Notes: generated by a model not told the origin, from the letters alone. 64,000 bases of DNA from Paragorgia papillata (GCA_035771165.1 JAWNZC010000408.1:3224001-3288000), one strand, 5' to 3'. Positions 10,582 through 21,335 are shown, counted from the first letter of the stretch. Made by a program: numbers and translations.

Positions 10582-10685
10582 TGTCATATCTAAATATGAC
10601 TCACCCTAATTATGCATGTTTAATTTATATATGATAGTCACATGACTATCGAGGTTGTTTAATGTAAAACAAGGAAGACACGAAA
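10582..10685 (+). repeat. 5' LTR (104 bp)
   Basis: Starts TGTCATATCTAAATATGAC and ends AAGGAAGACACGAAA. It matches 20689-20795 over its whole length. The end is not the usual CA; it is set by the alignment of the two copies and by the ATTAC duplication. It is unusually short for an LTR. Confidence 0.88.
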
Positions 10686-10686
10686 G

Positions 10687-10700
10687 TGGCGAAGAGGATA
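10687..10700 (+). promoter_or_regulatory. Putative primer-binding site
   Basis: TGGCGAAGAGGAT begins one base after the 5' LTR, the expected place for tRNA-primed minus-strand synthesis. The TGG start fits a tRNA CCA end. The matching tRNA was not identified. Confidence 0.55.
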
Positions 10701-10796
10701 AAAACGAAGATAAAAACTCAATAAATAACAGGATCACGTAAGGATATTAGACAGAACAAATTAATAAACAGTAAGTAACGTCATAGTCTCATATCA

Positions 10797-10979
10797 ATGA
10801 CAGAACCATCAAGCGAAAGCTCCCAAGCAGCGAGCAGTTCCACAGCACAGACAGCACTTGTCCAGGTTCCTCGAAGTGGTTTACCACCGTTTCCACCTTT
10901 TGATCCGCTAACTGATCCAACAAGTACCGGTCTCAGATGGAGAAAATGGCTTCGAAGGTTTGAAAACCTTTTGATCAGT
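10797..10979 (+). pseudogene. Gypsy gag, N-terminal piece cut by the hAT insertion
   Basis: ATG at 10797 opens MTEPSSESSQAASSSTAQTA, then LPPFPPFDPLTDPTS, WRKWLRRFENLLIS. The pattern of a proline-rich lead followed by W-x-x-W-x-x-RFE-x-x-L is that of Gypsy capsid N-termini. The frame runs into the hAT terminus at 10980. It continues in the same frame from 15148 once the insertion and one duplication are removed. Confidence 0.8.
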
Positions 10980-11507
10980 CAGGCGCGGCGTGGCCCACCG
11001 GGACACCGGGACGTTTCCCGGTGGGCCCCAACGAGGCAACGATTGTGGGGCCCCTAAGCGCCAAGACATGTAGTAGTAAACTAGTAATTATTTGGTGAAT
11101 TTGGTGATCTTGGGTCTAAATAAATAAATGATTTGTACGCACAAAGGAGTATAGGTCTTTCAAAGTTCAAACGCAGCATAAGATAGAATCGTTAGAATAT
11201 ATGTCAGTGAAGCACTTCACGAGTAATTTAATCATGAAGTTTTGAAATTTGAAACTGTGAAACATGACATATTGACATGATAACAAGTGGGCGATTACAC
11301 TGATTCGGACTCGGCGCAGAGTCGCTGTCATGGCAGACAAAAGAGCACACAGTAGTGATAATGGTTTCCCCAAGAAAAAACATAAAAGTGGATCACAAAA
11401 GCGACGAGAACAAGATAACAAACTGCTTTTAGAAAGCGCCAAGAATGTAAAACCGCTGACATCGTTCTTCAAATCAAGACCAGCAAGTGCAACAACATCC
11501 TTGACAG

Positions 11508-12165
11508 GTAAGTTATAATTATAATATATAAATCGCGCCCTGGGCTTGCTTTGCCCTACCGTTTCGCTGCTTATGTAGTTATGTTGTATTGTCCGAGAGG
11601 GTCAGAGGGATTATACGCGGCTGCCGGCCTGGATAAAAAACATGATTAGACACGGCTTATAACGTAAGACGCGAACTGAGTAATTGCAGCCCAGTCGGCA
11701 ATCGGCATCTACGCGGGCTGTTTCGCGTGAATCCACTGAATCGCGTTAGTATATAGACTATAGTTGTAATGTTGTATAGCCAGTATAGGCCGCGTCCTAA
11801 GTAACCCGCGTCTCACTAGAGAGCTTAAGCAAGTGGCGTTTTCGACAACCAGAGGTTAACGCTTACGCTTCCGTATAAACGGTTTTTGATAATTTACGGC
11901 TTTTTCCGCACAAACATATGACATACTAGTACTACATTTTATCCGAACATGATGTCAAATCTCAAATGAAGGACGACAGGGTGTTAATAAGTTATTGGCC
12001 GGCGATTTATTTCACTTTGTAGTTTGTAGGCTCGATTAAATATTGAGATTGCTGTAGAATCCCAGATTTTCGCACATAAATCAATAGAATAAATAAATCA
12101 TAATTGATAATATTCTTTTAAAGTCACATCTACGTTCATATTTGACATTATTGTTAATATTGTAG
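11508..12165 (+). other. Intron of the hAT transposase gene
   Basis: GTAAGT donor after a one-base codon remainder and a TATTGTAG acceptor. Joining the exons keeps the frame (split codon GAA) and leads into an acidic linker rich in Ser, Thr and Glu before the zinc finger. Confidence 0.75.
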
Positions 12166-14655
12166 AAACCCAATCTCCGCCAGTCATACCTAACGATTTA
12201 ACTGAAACATCAGACATCCCAACAACTTCAAATGATGCAATTCACGAAAAGACTGGTTCTGCCGAGCAGACTGAGTCTGATTGTTCTGGTTCCACTGAGG
12301 AGATTCATGGTTCCAATATAACGGAGGAAATAATTCCACTATTGCAGGCCAGTGAAGAAAACGTCAGGCCCGTTGACGTTGGAGAAATGTTTAAAAAGCC
12401 CGTGTTCCGGCAACTTGAACAATTTTTTCAGCTTTCATCCCAAGGTTCCTACTGGAAGAGTTCCTTTTGATGTCCAACGAGCATTTAGCAGAACCACAAC
12501 AACTGGCGCAACGTTACCCAGGGATTGGCTAACGTTTGACAGCGATGCAAGAAAATTACACTGCAGTCTTTGCTTGGCTTACTCAAATTCTTCCGCAAGT
12601 GTGTTTATAGATGGTCTTGTCGATTTCAAGCATGTCCATCAAAGAATAGAAGAGCACGAATGTTCGAAAACCCATTCGACCTCAGTTGAGGCATTTTTGA
12701 TTCGCAAATCATCCGGAAACATTGTCTATATGGTAGATAATTTTGCGCTCGACATTAGAAAAAGAGAAGTTGAACAAAGAAGGGCCGTGGTTCAAAAGCT
12801 TGTACGCATCATTATTTTCTTAGGAAAGCAAGGACTTGCTTTTCGTGGATACAGGCATGAAGCTGCCCATGCACTCACAGATGACAACGTTTAACCGCGG
12901 GAACTTCCTCGAGCTTGTTAAACTTGTTGCGGAATCTGATGATCGCCTGAAGGAGCACATTGACAGCGTTGTAGAAGCAAGCAAGAAAACACTTTTAAAA
13001 CGCCAAAAAGATGGAAAGGGGAATGGCAACTATGGCCGTGGGTCCTTGGTAACCTTTCTCAGTCATGACATAATAACCAGAATCATTCAAATCATTCGTG
13101 ACTTCATCCAACAGTCGATTGCCGAAGAAGTGAAATCAGCAGGGATGTTTTCAGTTGAGATGGATACATGCCAAGACGTAACAACGCAAGATCAATGCTC
13201 CATCGTATTGCGTTATGTACATGACGGGCATGTCTTGGAGCGGCTCCTATCTCTCGTCAAATCAACGTCTGGCACTGGAGCTTCTTTATTTTCCCTTCTC
13301 AAGAACACTTTGGAGAAATACGGCTTAGACATCGCAAACTGCGTTGGAGATTCTTTTGATGGGGCACCAAACATGAGCGGTATTTACAACGGCGTAGCGG
13401 CCAAAATTGCGAGTGTTGCCAGCCTACATGTTCACACATGGTGCTACAGTCATTCGCTAAATCTAGTGCTTACTGATGCAGCCTCTTCAACCACTGCTGC
13501 AACAACACTCTTTGGAGTTGTACAAAAGGCTTCAACGTTTTTCAGAAGTGCTTATAAGAGGATGGGCGTTTGGGATCAAACACTGAAAGAAAGAGGAATA
13601 CATGCCAGAAGATTGGTATCGATAGTAGAGACCAGATGGCTTTCCAAGTCAGCTGCACTAGTGAAGATATTTGGATCCTACTTGGCAACCGATTCAACCA
13701 AACCAGGTTTGTTTGCAGAATTGATCCTTGCACTTGATGCAATAGCAGACGAGCCTACATTCCAAGAATCCGCCAGAAGCGACGCCAAAGTTATAATGGA
13801 TCAGTTCATGAAGTTTGAGACGATCCTGACGGCATTCGTTTTCTTGTGAATATACAAGATCATTACACCACTATCCCTGTATCTCCAGACTAAAGGTTTG
13901 GATATGCTACAAGCTTGGCGAATGGTGGAAACAGTAAACAAGGAAATCACCGCAATTTCCAGAGATTTCCAGAGCGTTTATCAGAAAGCCAAGGAATTTT
14001 GTGCTTCAGTTAATGTCCTATTGGATGAAAACGACCTAGAGATTGATGCTGTTCTGCCAAAGAAACGAGCACGCAAGAAGAAAAAAATGCCTGGCGAGCA
14101 ATGTCAAGACGAAGCAGTTTTGGATGAAGTAGATTCCTACAGAATCAACACCTTCAACGCAATAATGGATCGCGTGGTTCAAAACCTGAAGGCAAGATTT
14201 CTCGATCATGAAAAGTGCTACAAAGATTTCGCTTGCTTTGATCCCAGAAGATTCAGTGAGCTGAAACAGTCAGGCATTCCTCCGTCCACTACAAGCAAAG
14301 TTTGTGAACTTCTTGGAGACAGGATTAACAGAGAACTTCTGCTTACGCAACTTGAAAGTTTTATGGATTCCTACCCAAGGCTTGTCATGTCTCTTCCAGA
14401 AGAATTCGAGATCGTTGGCAATGCGCAAGAAGAATTCGAAGATGGCGGTAGTCGAGAAGGAAACGAAGTCTCGACGTGCAAGGAAAACGGAAAGACCTGC
14501 AAGTCATGTTACACGTGTGCATACAAAGTTTTACACAAGTATAGCCTGAATAGCACAGCCTACTCAGAGGTATACACCGTGTATCATTTCCTACTGACAT
14601 TGGCCATCACACAAGTCGAATGTGAAAGATTGTGTGTCTTGTATTGAGGCAAAGT

Positions 14656-14658
14656 TAA

Positions 14659-14713
<55 letters not shown>

Positions 14714-14714
14714 A
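14656..14714. repeat. (TAAA)n microsatellite inside transposase coding sequence
   Basis: About fifteen TAAA units placed between the codons for VECER and those for the LIKTRLRSS tail of the hAT transposase. The repeat adds stops and disrupts the motif. Confidence 0.95.
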
Positions 14715-15147
14715 ACTGAAGCTGATCAAGACAAGGCTGCGATCTTCCCTGAACCAAGAAAATTTGGACAGCTTGATGTTAATGAGCGTGGAGGGCGATA
14801 TTTTGAGTAAAGTATCGCTAGATAAAATTGTTGATAAATTAGCATCAACATCAAAAGAGATTATTGATTATCTAATTGACTAATTCGACTGACTAACAGT
14901 ACTATCGAGTGATTCGAGTCTATCGACTAACGTTTTCTTAAAAACATACACGCGGTAACTTGGAAAATAAGTTGGACCACTATAATCACATTTCAATGTT
15001 CATAAAAAAGAATATAAGATGTTTGCATAATTATGTTATATGAACTTGTAGTCTCTCTGTCCGGTAGCATGCCCCCCCCCGAAAATGGGCCCTTAGAATG
15101 TTATCTCCCGGCCCCTATTTTGGAGCCACGCCGCGCCTGTGATCAGT

Positions 15148-15654
15148 CTTCGTGAATTCGATCCCGTGGTGAAAAGAGGTCTCTTATTGACTTATGTTGG
15201 CGAAGCAACCAATGATATTTTTGACATCTTGCCTAACAACGGAAATGATTATGCAACAGCTGTAGCTTAACCCAGCTCGAAACAAAGACATGGAAATCTA
15301 CGATTTTCGTCAAATCGTCCAAACATATATCAGGAGACTCTTCACAAATTCCACCGACGTTTGAAAGAAAAAGCCAGTACGTGCGAGTTCAACAACGAAG
15401 AAGTAATTCACAAAACATCCGACAGTCGCCTTCGTCGCAAAGCATTGCGTGAAGAAATGAATCTTGAAGCCCTATTAAATACGGTCTTGCTTTGGAAAAG
15501 TCAGACCTTCACAACAAGTTGCTTGAAGAAGGTCAACGAAGTTCGAATTCTCGCCAAACAAACTTCGTTCGAGACAAGGCGGCACAAAGAAAAACAGCCA
15601 ACGGTTCACGAGGGAAATCGACAGCCCAAAGATGTCGAAATTGCGGTGGCTCCT
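15148..15654 (+). pseudogene. Gypsy gag, central piece, frameshifted
   Basis: After the hAT the capsid resumes (LREFDPVVKRGLLLTYVGEA, then IFDILP) and hits a stop near 15268. The next frame gives HRRLKEKASTCEFNN and SRLRRKALREEMNLEALLN, the conserved tail of Gypsy capsids. A third frame then gives LALEKSDLHNKLLEE and the first half of a zinc knuckle, CRNCGGSYPH. At least three frameshifts are needed to read through. The zinc knuckle is interrupted by the insertion at 15664. Confidence 0.82.
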
Positions 15655-15893
15655 ACCCTCACCCAACCTCGTACCCAGGGTTTTTCACTCTAGGGAGAGA
15701 AAAGACCCTGGTATAGGAGCTGCTGACGCCACCACCCAGATTCTGGGTGGTGACAATTATTTTTTTCTGAGAGGGGAGGCAAAGTAATATTGTGTTCGGA
15801 GTCGGCTATAGCATCAGCGTCATGATTTTCCTACTTTTATTATAAATATTATCACTCGCGATTTTTCCATTGAATGTAAAAACATAATATCAG

Positions 15894-16291
15894 TCTTGAG
15901 CAATGTCATTAAAAGTAAAGCTGTACCAGAAAGTCCAAGAAAAATCTACGCAACTCAAAATATAAACACAAATTGCTGTCGCTTGTGTCGTTCTGTTTGT
16001 GATGTGCGACACTCAAAAAAATGTATTCAAAATAAAGAACAATATCTTATCGACCGCGGAAGATATATATTGTGCTTCAATTCCCAATGTCGACTCACTT
16101 CCACGTTTGGTCTGCAGAGCTTGTGAAAGGCGACTTTACAGTTTCGAGACATTCAAGTATGTTATTTCTGAAAGCCAAGCCACTTTTACTAGAGTTAAAA
16201 GATGCAGTACTTTAAAAAACGGCATTTAGAAAAGATAGAAATGGCCGGACCTTTATTTACTTCAACCGAAAACCAACATGACAAAAAGGTA
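15894..16291 (+). pseudogene. ZAD-like zinc-finger exon inside the Mutator-like element
   Basis: Across two frames the sequence reads TNCCRLCRSVCDVRHSKK, then STAEDIYCASIPNVDSLPR, LVCRACERRLYSFETFKY and ATFTRVKRC. The C-x2-C .. C-x2-C spacing with a hydrophobic helix after the second pair resembles the ZAD (zf-AD) domain of animal zinc-finger proteins. A frameshift lies in the A7 run at about 16015 and another in the A6 run at about 16215. After the second, MAGPLFTSTENQHDKK leads to a donor-like GTACGT at 16290. Both lesions are homopolymer slips. The exon may be captured from a host gene or belong to an autonomous relative. Confidence 0.6.
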
Positions 16292-17200
16292 CGTAAAAAA
16301 ATGGGCTGTTGTTCTTTCATATGTTTCGTTTTCATATGTTTTTGCGACCGATTTTGACAAAAGTAAAACCCTCTATCCTTCCCCGACAATAACCGACAGA
16401 AACTCATCAAAAATGAAAAACTCCTGAAACTCGGCACAATATAAACTATCTGTTTATTAGTTAATTCATGTTTCCAACTCCAAATTTCTCTATCCCCTTC
16501 TTGAATCGCAGATATCATTAAAATTATACAAAACAGCAGTTGGTTTTATTGTGTAATTTATATCTTGGCATTTGAGGCTTAGAATTTTGTAAGAAATGTT
16601 ATTGAAACGACACGTACAAACGTTTAAAACAGAACTGAAAAACTCTTCTGCATATACTTCTTCGACAAAACTTAACTTCATTATAAACTACAATCAGTGA
16701 CAAAATAACGTGGGACACTGTTAAAAATCGCATATTTTATACTTAACGATGAATAATCGCTATTGCTGACTGAAAGGTCATATATAAGGTTAGGCCAAAC
16801 ATTGCATGGAGTGAACTAAAAAAATGGCAGATAACTTAAGTTTTTAATACAATATCCATTGGCGTTATACTGGTTTTAAATTGAAAACAATGCTCTATAC
16901 TTGGTACCAAATGAAGATGCCAGACTTCGAACTGTTTGATCGACCTGCCACTGCTATTGTAAAAAATAAAGTGCGAAAACTAACCTGCTTTAAAATTCCA
17001 AAGCGATAAATCGAAGATAGAATTTTCAGCTAGCCAAGACAATGTTTTAGGCATGAAATCTCCAATATAAGTAATCTTCAATAGTAAGTGTTTGCAATGA
17101 TAATCGACAACCAGGAAGAAACATTTCAGTCTTATTAATAACAACTAGATTAGCCGGCGTAGACGACAGAACTCACCAAAATAACAAAAAGAACATCCCC
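16292..17200. other. Non-coding interior of the Mutator-like element
   Basis: AT-rich sequence with no coding segment or strong repeat that I can see. It ends near 17210, where the GC-richer right terminus begins. Confidence 0.5.
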
Positions 17201-17315
17201 TCCCGTATTAAATGTTTTGCTCGGTGCAACGTCAGCAAATCGTCAGCAGCTCCTACCAGGGTCTTTTCTCCAGCGGGCGCGGAGAAAAACCCTGGGTACG
17301 AGGTTGACCCTCACC

Positions 17316-17392
17316 TTGGTGAAAAATCCTCTTGCTCAGCTGCAGGGAAAAAGTGTTATAATTGTGGAAAGTTGTGCGAGAAATCACCGAAC
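17316..17392 (+). pseudogene. Gypsy gag, end of the zinc knuckle
   Basis: Reads LGEKSSCSAAGKKCYNCGK just after the right 9-bp duplication. Together with CRNCGGSYPH before the insertion it rebuilds the CCHC nucleocapsid region. A frameshift follows before the protease. Confidence 0.75.
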
Positions 17393-17943
17393 AGAACAAC
17401 GAATACCTTTGCGATACGGACGACGAATATACATACACAATCATCGCCTCGAAGAAACAACCAGAAGTGACAATCAAAATCGCAGACGTGCCTGTCAGAG
17501 TTATTTTAGATACTGGATCATCAGTAAACATCCTTAATCACGCGACGTTCAAGAAAATTCAACAGAAAAATCCAGCTGTACAACTACGCTCGACAACAAC
17601 GAAAGTATTTGCATACGGAGCTAACCATCCACTTCATCTTATTGGCCAATTTACAGCAGAAATCAGATCGAATTTTAAAACAACAATAAGTACATTTCTG
17701 GTCACCGAAGACAACAATATCTGTTTACTCAGCTATAAGTCTTCCACAGCTCTTGGACTACTTGACACCAAGATCAACTCGATTTCAATCCACCATCCAA
17801 ATCAGAGAATTGCTCAGACCCTGCTCAAGCGCCAACAAGTATTTCAAGGAATGGGAAATCTCAAGAATCATGAAGTGAAGTTAGAAATCGACCCAGATGT
17901 CCAGCCTGTCGTCGAATGCCTCACAGAATGCGAAAGAAAGTAA
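17362..17943 (+). pseudogene. Gypsy aspartic protease and start of reverse transcriptase
   Basis: One open frame of about 193 codons. The aspartic protease active site ILDTGSSVNIL is at about 17500-17530, and the flap-side and C-terminal strands follow (LHLIGQFTAEI, CLLSYKSSTALGLL). The domain between protease and RT follows (QVFQGMGNLKNHEVKL). The frame ends in a stop just where the RT should start. Coding continues in the overlapping +1 frame at about 17916, which could be a lesion or, less likely, programmed. Confidence 0.82.
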
Positions 17944-18769
17944 ATGCAAAACTCCAAGAAATGAAAGAGCAAGGCATCGTTAAAAAAGTGAAGGGAACAA
18001 CACCATGGTTAACGCCCCTTATACCAATACCGAAAAAGGGAGGGGACCTTCGTATTGTTCTCGACATGAGAGTACCCAACCAAACACTCAAACGACGCAG
18101 AATCCAGTTTCCAACGGTAGATGAAATCCTACACAAAATGGAAGGTGCAACAATCTTCACGGAAGTAGATCTTTCACACGGTTACTTGCAAATTTCATTG
18201 GCAGAAGAATCGCGTCACATAACAGCATTTCAAACACCCGATGATGGCCTCTATCATGGTTTAAACGCCTCATCATGGGAGCTTGCCCTTCAGGAGAGTA
18301 TTTTCACGAAATTATACATGATCTGATAAAGCACATCCCGAATTGCCAGAATATATCGGATAATATATGGCTATGGTCAAAGGACATAAACGAACATGCC
18401 AAACAGCTTGATCAGCTCCTTCAGATCCTCGAGGAAAGTGGTCTCACATTAAAGCTACCCAAGTGCTCATTCGCAGTCCCAGAGATCAATGTATTTGGTC
18501 ACATTGTTTCAAGCCGAGGTATACAACCAGACAAGAAGAAAATAGAAGCAGTAGCTAACGCACACGCCCCCAAGACATCAGGCGAAGTTAGATCGTTCCT
18601 TGGTCTCGTAAATTACTGTTCACGATACATCAAGGACTACAGCACAATCACATACCCTCTACGCCAACTTTTGAAAGAGAAAACCAAGTTCTACTGGGGT
18701 AAAGAGCAAGAAAGCAGTTTGCAAGTTAAGACAAGCTATTACCAGTGCACCAATCTTGGCTCACTATAA
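17916..18769 (+). pseudogene. Gypsy reverse transcriptase, two frames, damaged active site
   Basis: The first frame (to 18326) holds the fingers and palm start: TPWLTPLIPIPKKGGDLRIV, MRVPNQTLKRRR, and motif A FTEVDLSHGYLQI. A frameshift near 18245 leads to the second frame. That frame has LIMGACPSGEYFHEI (motif B, altered), the thumb (EESGLTLKLPKCSFAV, FGHIVSSRGI) and the connection (TSGEVRSFLGLVNYCSRYI). The catalytic F/YxDD box reads ISDNIW, so the second Asp is replaced by Asn. A stop at 18767 follows a further frameshift before RNase H. Confidence 0.85.
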
Positions 18770-18791
18770 GTTGTAAGCGCCAACCCGTTTA

Positions 18792-19322
18792 GTGGTAGAT
18801 GCATCTCCATGGGCCCTTGGAGCAGTACTCCTACAACGACAACGAGATACAACATACCGTCCCATAGCCTATGGAAGTCGTTCCCTAACAGAGATGGAGA
18901 TGAAATATTTTCAAATCGAGAAAGAAGCGTTGGCAATCGTATTCGGCTGTGAACACTTCCATTTGTACCTGTATGGCCGACCATTTGAATTGGAAACCGA
19001 CCATTGCCCACTGGAACACATATTCAAGCCAAAGACATCAGGGAAACCAGCACCGACTAGAGTTGAAAGATGGTTGCTCAGATTACAAGAGTACGACTTC
19101 ACAGTTGTATACAGACCAGGTCCGCAAAACCTAGCAGACGCGCTCTCGAGATTACCTACCGCAGCACCAAGAAGTAACATGGAAACATGCGCCGATCGTT
19201 ATGTTCACTACCTCGCAGAGCAATTAACAATGCATCATGAACAATCAAAGATACAAGTTACCACGACAGTACAAGCAAATAGCACAAGAACTGTGTATAG
19301 TGGACAACATCGTATTGCGTGA
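18792..19322 (+). pseudogene. Gypsy RNase H
   Basis: VDASPWALGAVLLQ carries the first catalytic Asp. The E helix is EMKYFQIEKEALAIVFGCEH, then FELETDHCPLEHIF with the third acid, and GPQNLADALSRLP, the usual end of Gypsy RNase H. The domain is intact at motif level. The frame then runs on to TGA-type termination and the integrase lies in another frame starting near 19237. Confidence 0.85.
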
Positions 19323-20031
19323 CAATCGCATCGTCATGCCACTGAAGCTAAGAAAGAAAGCTATCCTACTGGCCCATGAAGACCATGCAGGAATGACAAA
19401 ATGCAAACAAAGAATCCGCTCAAAGTTATGGTGGCCAAACATGGACAAGGACATCGAACGGCACATCAGATCCTGTCATCCATGCCAAGTCGTAGGTAAA
19501 CCAGACCCACCTGAGCCCGTACAACCCACCAAGCTTCCTGACGAACGATGGAGTCAACTGGCTATTGACATATGTGGTCCTTTTCCAACGGGAGAGTATG
19601 TAGCAGTCCTGATTGACTACTATTCCAGATGGCCAGAAGTAAAGATACTCAGAACCATTCTGCATTGCCTAAACACCGTCTTTGCAACACACGGATATCC
19701 CAAGCAAATAAAAGCAGACAACGCCTCCTACTTCACCTCACGCGAATTCAAAGAAACCTTAACATCCTGGAGTATCGACCTACGTACCGTCACTCCATAT
19801 TGGCCACAAGCCAATGGCCAAGTCGAAAGATTCAACCAAGTCTTAATCAAACACGTCTTGACATCCAACACAACTGGCAAAGATTGGCGAAAAACTCTAC
19901 CTACCCTGCTACGAAACTACCGAATAACACCACATCAGAGTACTGGTGAAACTCCTGCTATGATGTTGATGCAGCGCGAGCTACGAACCAAACTACCCAG
20001 CATCCGCACACAAAGACGAATCCCAAGATGA
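19237..20031 (+). pseudogene. Gypsy integrase
   Basis: Begins in a frame overlapping the RNase H frame. The HHCC zinc-binding region is AHEDHAGMTKCKQRIRS..HIRSCHPCQ. The catalytic core has LAIDICGPFPTGEY (D), IKADNASYFTSREF (D) and PQANGQVERFNQ (E). About ten residues normally found between the KILR strand and the LNTVFATHGYP helix are missing, a small deletion. The frame ends at 20031 and the last part is frameshifted. Confidence 0.87.
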
Positions 20032-20099
20032 CACCAAAGCACGCGAAACAGATACTAAAGCAAAGAAACAAGCCAAAGAATACGCAGACTCCAAACGAA

Positions 20100-20305
20100 A
20101 AGCGAAGGTCAAAGATTTCAAAATGGGAGACCTAGTCCTACTACAACAGCACCACCACCAGAACAAGTATTCAACTACGTTTCAACCCGATCCATTCAAG
20201 TTCATACAAATCAACGGTTCTCAGCTTCTTATACAAGACAACCATGGAAAAACGTATCGGCGAAATTCAGTACATGCGAAGAAGTTCAACCAAAAAACTG
20301 GTTGA
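20100..20305 (+). pseudogene. Gypsy integrase C-terminal domain
   Basis: KVKDFKMGDLVLLQQHHHQN opens the small SH3-like C-terminal domain (GDxVL motif), followed by FQPDPFKFIQINGSQLLI and a basic end. Stop at 20303-20305. Confidence 0.8.
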
Positions 20306-20674
20306 AGAAAGGGAGGAAGCTGAAATAGATGACACTGTAACGCCAACAGAAGAAATGACACAAGCTGATTCATCCCAACAACACCCAGGTCATATCGATC
20401 AATAATCAGTACCACCCACAGAAACAGAGAGACAGCCCAGCAACCAACCTAGAGATCAAGCAGACAGCGAGCGCCCACAAGCAAACAAAAAACCAACAAG
20501 AAACACTAAACCGCCAAAACGCTTTGGATACTAGTATGCATATTAATACACCTATATACAATTAGACAATTCAATACGTTAAGTAGATATAGAGTGATAA
20601 CTTGATCTATACGGACATGAACGAACAGTTTGTTGATATTACATTTAAGTTAAAGAAAAAAAAAGAAACAGTCT

Positions 20675-20688
20675 AAACAAGGGAGGAT
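20675..20688 (+). promoter_or_regulatory. Polypurine tract of the Gypsy element
   Basis: AAACAAGGGAGGAT directly before the 3' LTR, the usual site and composition for plus-strand priming. Confidence 0.7.
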
Positions 20689-20795
20689 TGTCATATCTAA
20701 ATATGACTCACCCTAATTATGCATGTTTAATTTATATATGATAGTCACATGACTATCGAGGTTGTTGTTTAATGTAAAACAAGGAAGACACGAAA
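20689..20795 (+). repeat. 3' LTR (107 bp)
   Basis: Matches the 5' LTR apart from an extra GTT near 20766. It is followed by the right copy of the ATTAC duplication (20796-20800). Confidence 0.88.
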
Positions 20796-20800
20796 ATTAC

Positions 20801-20890
20801 ACAGAAAATACAATGTGTTCATGCAGCTACCGTGAAAGTACACAAACTGAACACATAGGAATTAAAAAGTTTAGCTGCATTCAGTCCAGA
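20801..20890. mobile_element. Right part of the older repeat that received the Gypsy insertion
   Basis: ACAGAAAATACAATGTGTTC continues the repeat left at 10581, as the copy at 28502-28520 shows (ACAGAAAATACAATACGTTC). Confidence 0.65.
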
Positions 20891-20897
20891 ACGTTAA

Positions 20898-21335
20898 AGT
20901 CCCTCTATGGCCTGTGGGATCTTTACATATTTAAATAACTTAGGTTAAAAGAAAATGTTTCCCGAAATTTTTTTTCCAAAATAGTAAATCCCCGCCTATT
21001 AACAGCGCTCCAAAGTTGGTATCTCTATAACTGTGACCGTGCATTAGGGACCTGGTGCGAGTTTACTGTGTGACGTCACGGTCGGAATTGCGTCTCTTAA
21101 ACCTTTATTAAAGCAGTGAAAACTTCAGATATATTGATCAATATGTTCCAAGATGGTTCGTCTGACTCAGACTCGGCGGAAAAAAATTTGGTGTTCCGAC
21201 TGTGACGTAGACCTATCAATTAGAGCCCAGGCCAACTTTCACGATTTGGGCTGATTTGGCCAACTGATCGGAGCGCTGTTAATGGGCGGGGATTTAATAT
21301 TTTTATGTAAAGATCCCACAGACCATAGAGGCACT
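20898..21335. mobile_element. TTAA inverted-repeat element, copy 1 (438 bp)
   Basis: Flanked by TTAA (20894-20897, 21336-21339). Ends AGTCCCTCTATGGCCTGTGG and complement of AGTGCCTCTATGGTCTGTGG. TTAA duplications are typical of piggyBac and Kolobok. No coding capacity. Copy 2 lies at 55475-56040. Confidence 0.85.

Larger units (their letters stand above)
11330..14883 (+). pseudogene. hAT transposase (zf-TTF, DUF4371, C-terminal dimerisation), broken
   Basis: Exon 1 (11330-11507) starts MADKRAHSSDNGFPKKKHKS and ends at CAG|GTAAGT; the acceptor is at 12165. Exon 2 has a TTF-type zinc finger (LHCSLCLAYS..HECSKTHSTS, about 12550-12680) and a DUF4371/RNase H-like core (MDTCQDVTTQDQ, VGDSFDGAPNMSG, TWCYSHSLNLVL, ETRWLSKSAAL). 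The C-terminal hAT dimerisation region (LLTLAITQVECER) and tail (LIKTRLRSS..) end at TAA 14881-14883. Lesions: frameshifts near 12390-12400 and 12890, TGA at 13847-13849, and a (TAAA)n expansion at 14656-14714 that splits the dimerisation motif. It cannot make active transposase. Confidence 0.9.
10980..15139 (+). mobile_element. hAT DNA transposon with TTF-type zinc finger (inactive)
   Basis: A 4160-bp element with terminal inverted repeats CAGGCGCGGCGTGGC at 10980 and its complement at 15139. It is flanked by a perfect 8-bp duplication TGATCAGT (10972-10979 and 15140-15147), the hallmark of hAT transposons. It contains a two-exon transposase pseudogene on the plus strand. It sits inside Gypsy gag and is therefore younger than the Gypsy insertion. 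Confidence 0.95.
15664..17306 (+). mobile_element. Mutator-like DNA element (9-bp duplication) carrying a zinc-finger exon
   Basis: A 1643-bp element with 23-bp perfect terminal inverted repeats beginning CAACCTCGTACCCAGGG at both ends. The flanking duplication ACCCTCACC (15655-15663 and 17307-17315) is 9 bp, the size expected of Mutator-like elements. It splits the Gypsy zinc knuckle. It has no transposase; the only coding-like content is a ZAD-like exon (about 15894-16290). The terminal sequence recurs in a 373-bp element at 45486-45858, also with a 9-bp duplication. Confidence 0.88.
10582..20795 (+). mobile_element. Ty3/Gypsy LTR retrotransposon, interrupted by two DNA transposons
   Basis: Near-identical LTRs (10582-10685 and 20689-20795) enclose gag, protease, reverse transcriptase, RNase H and integrase in the Ty3/Gypsy order. 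The outside flanks carry a perfect 5-bp duplication, ATTAC. A tRNA-complementary TGGCGAAGAGGAT begins at 10687, and a purine-rich AAACAAGGGAGGAT precedes the 3' LTR. Subtracting the two insertions and their duplications leaves about 4.4 kb, typical of a compact Gypsy element. Every open frame is broken by frameshifts. The LTRs differ mainly by one GTT, so the insertion itself may not be very old. Confidence 0.92.
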
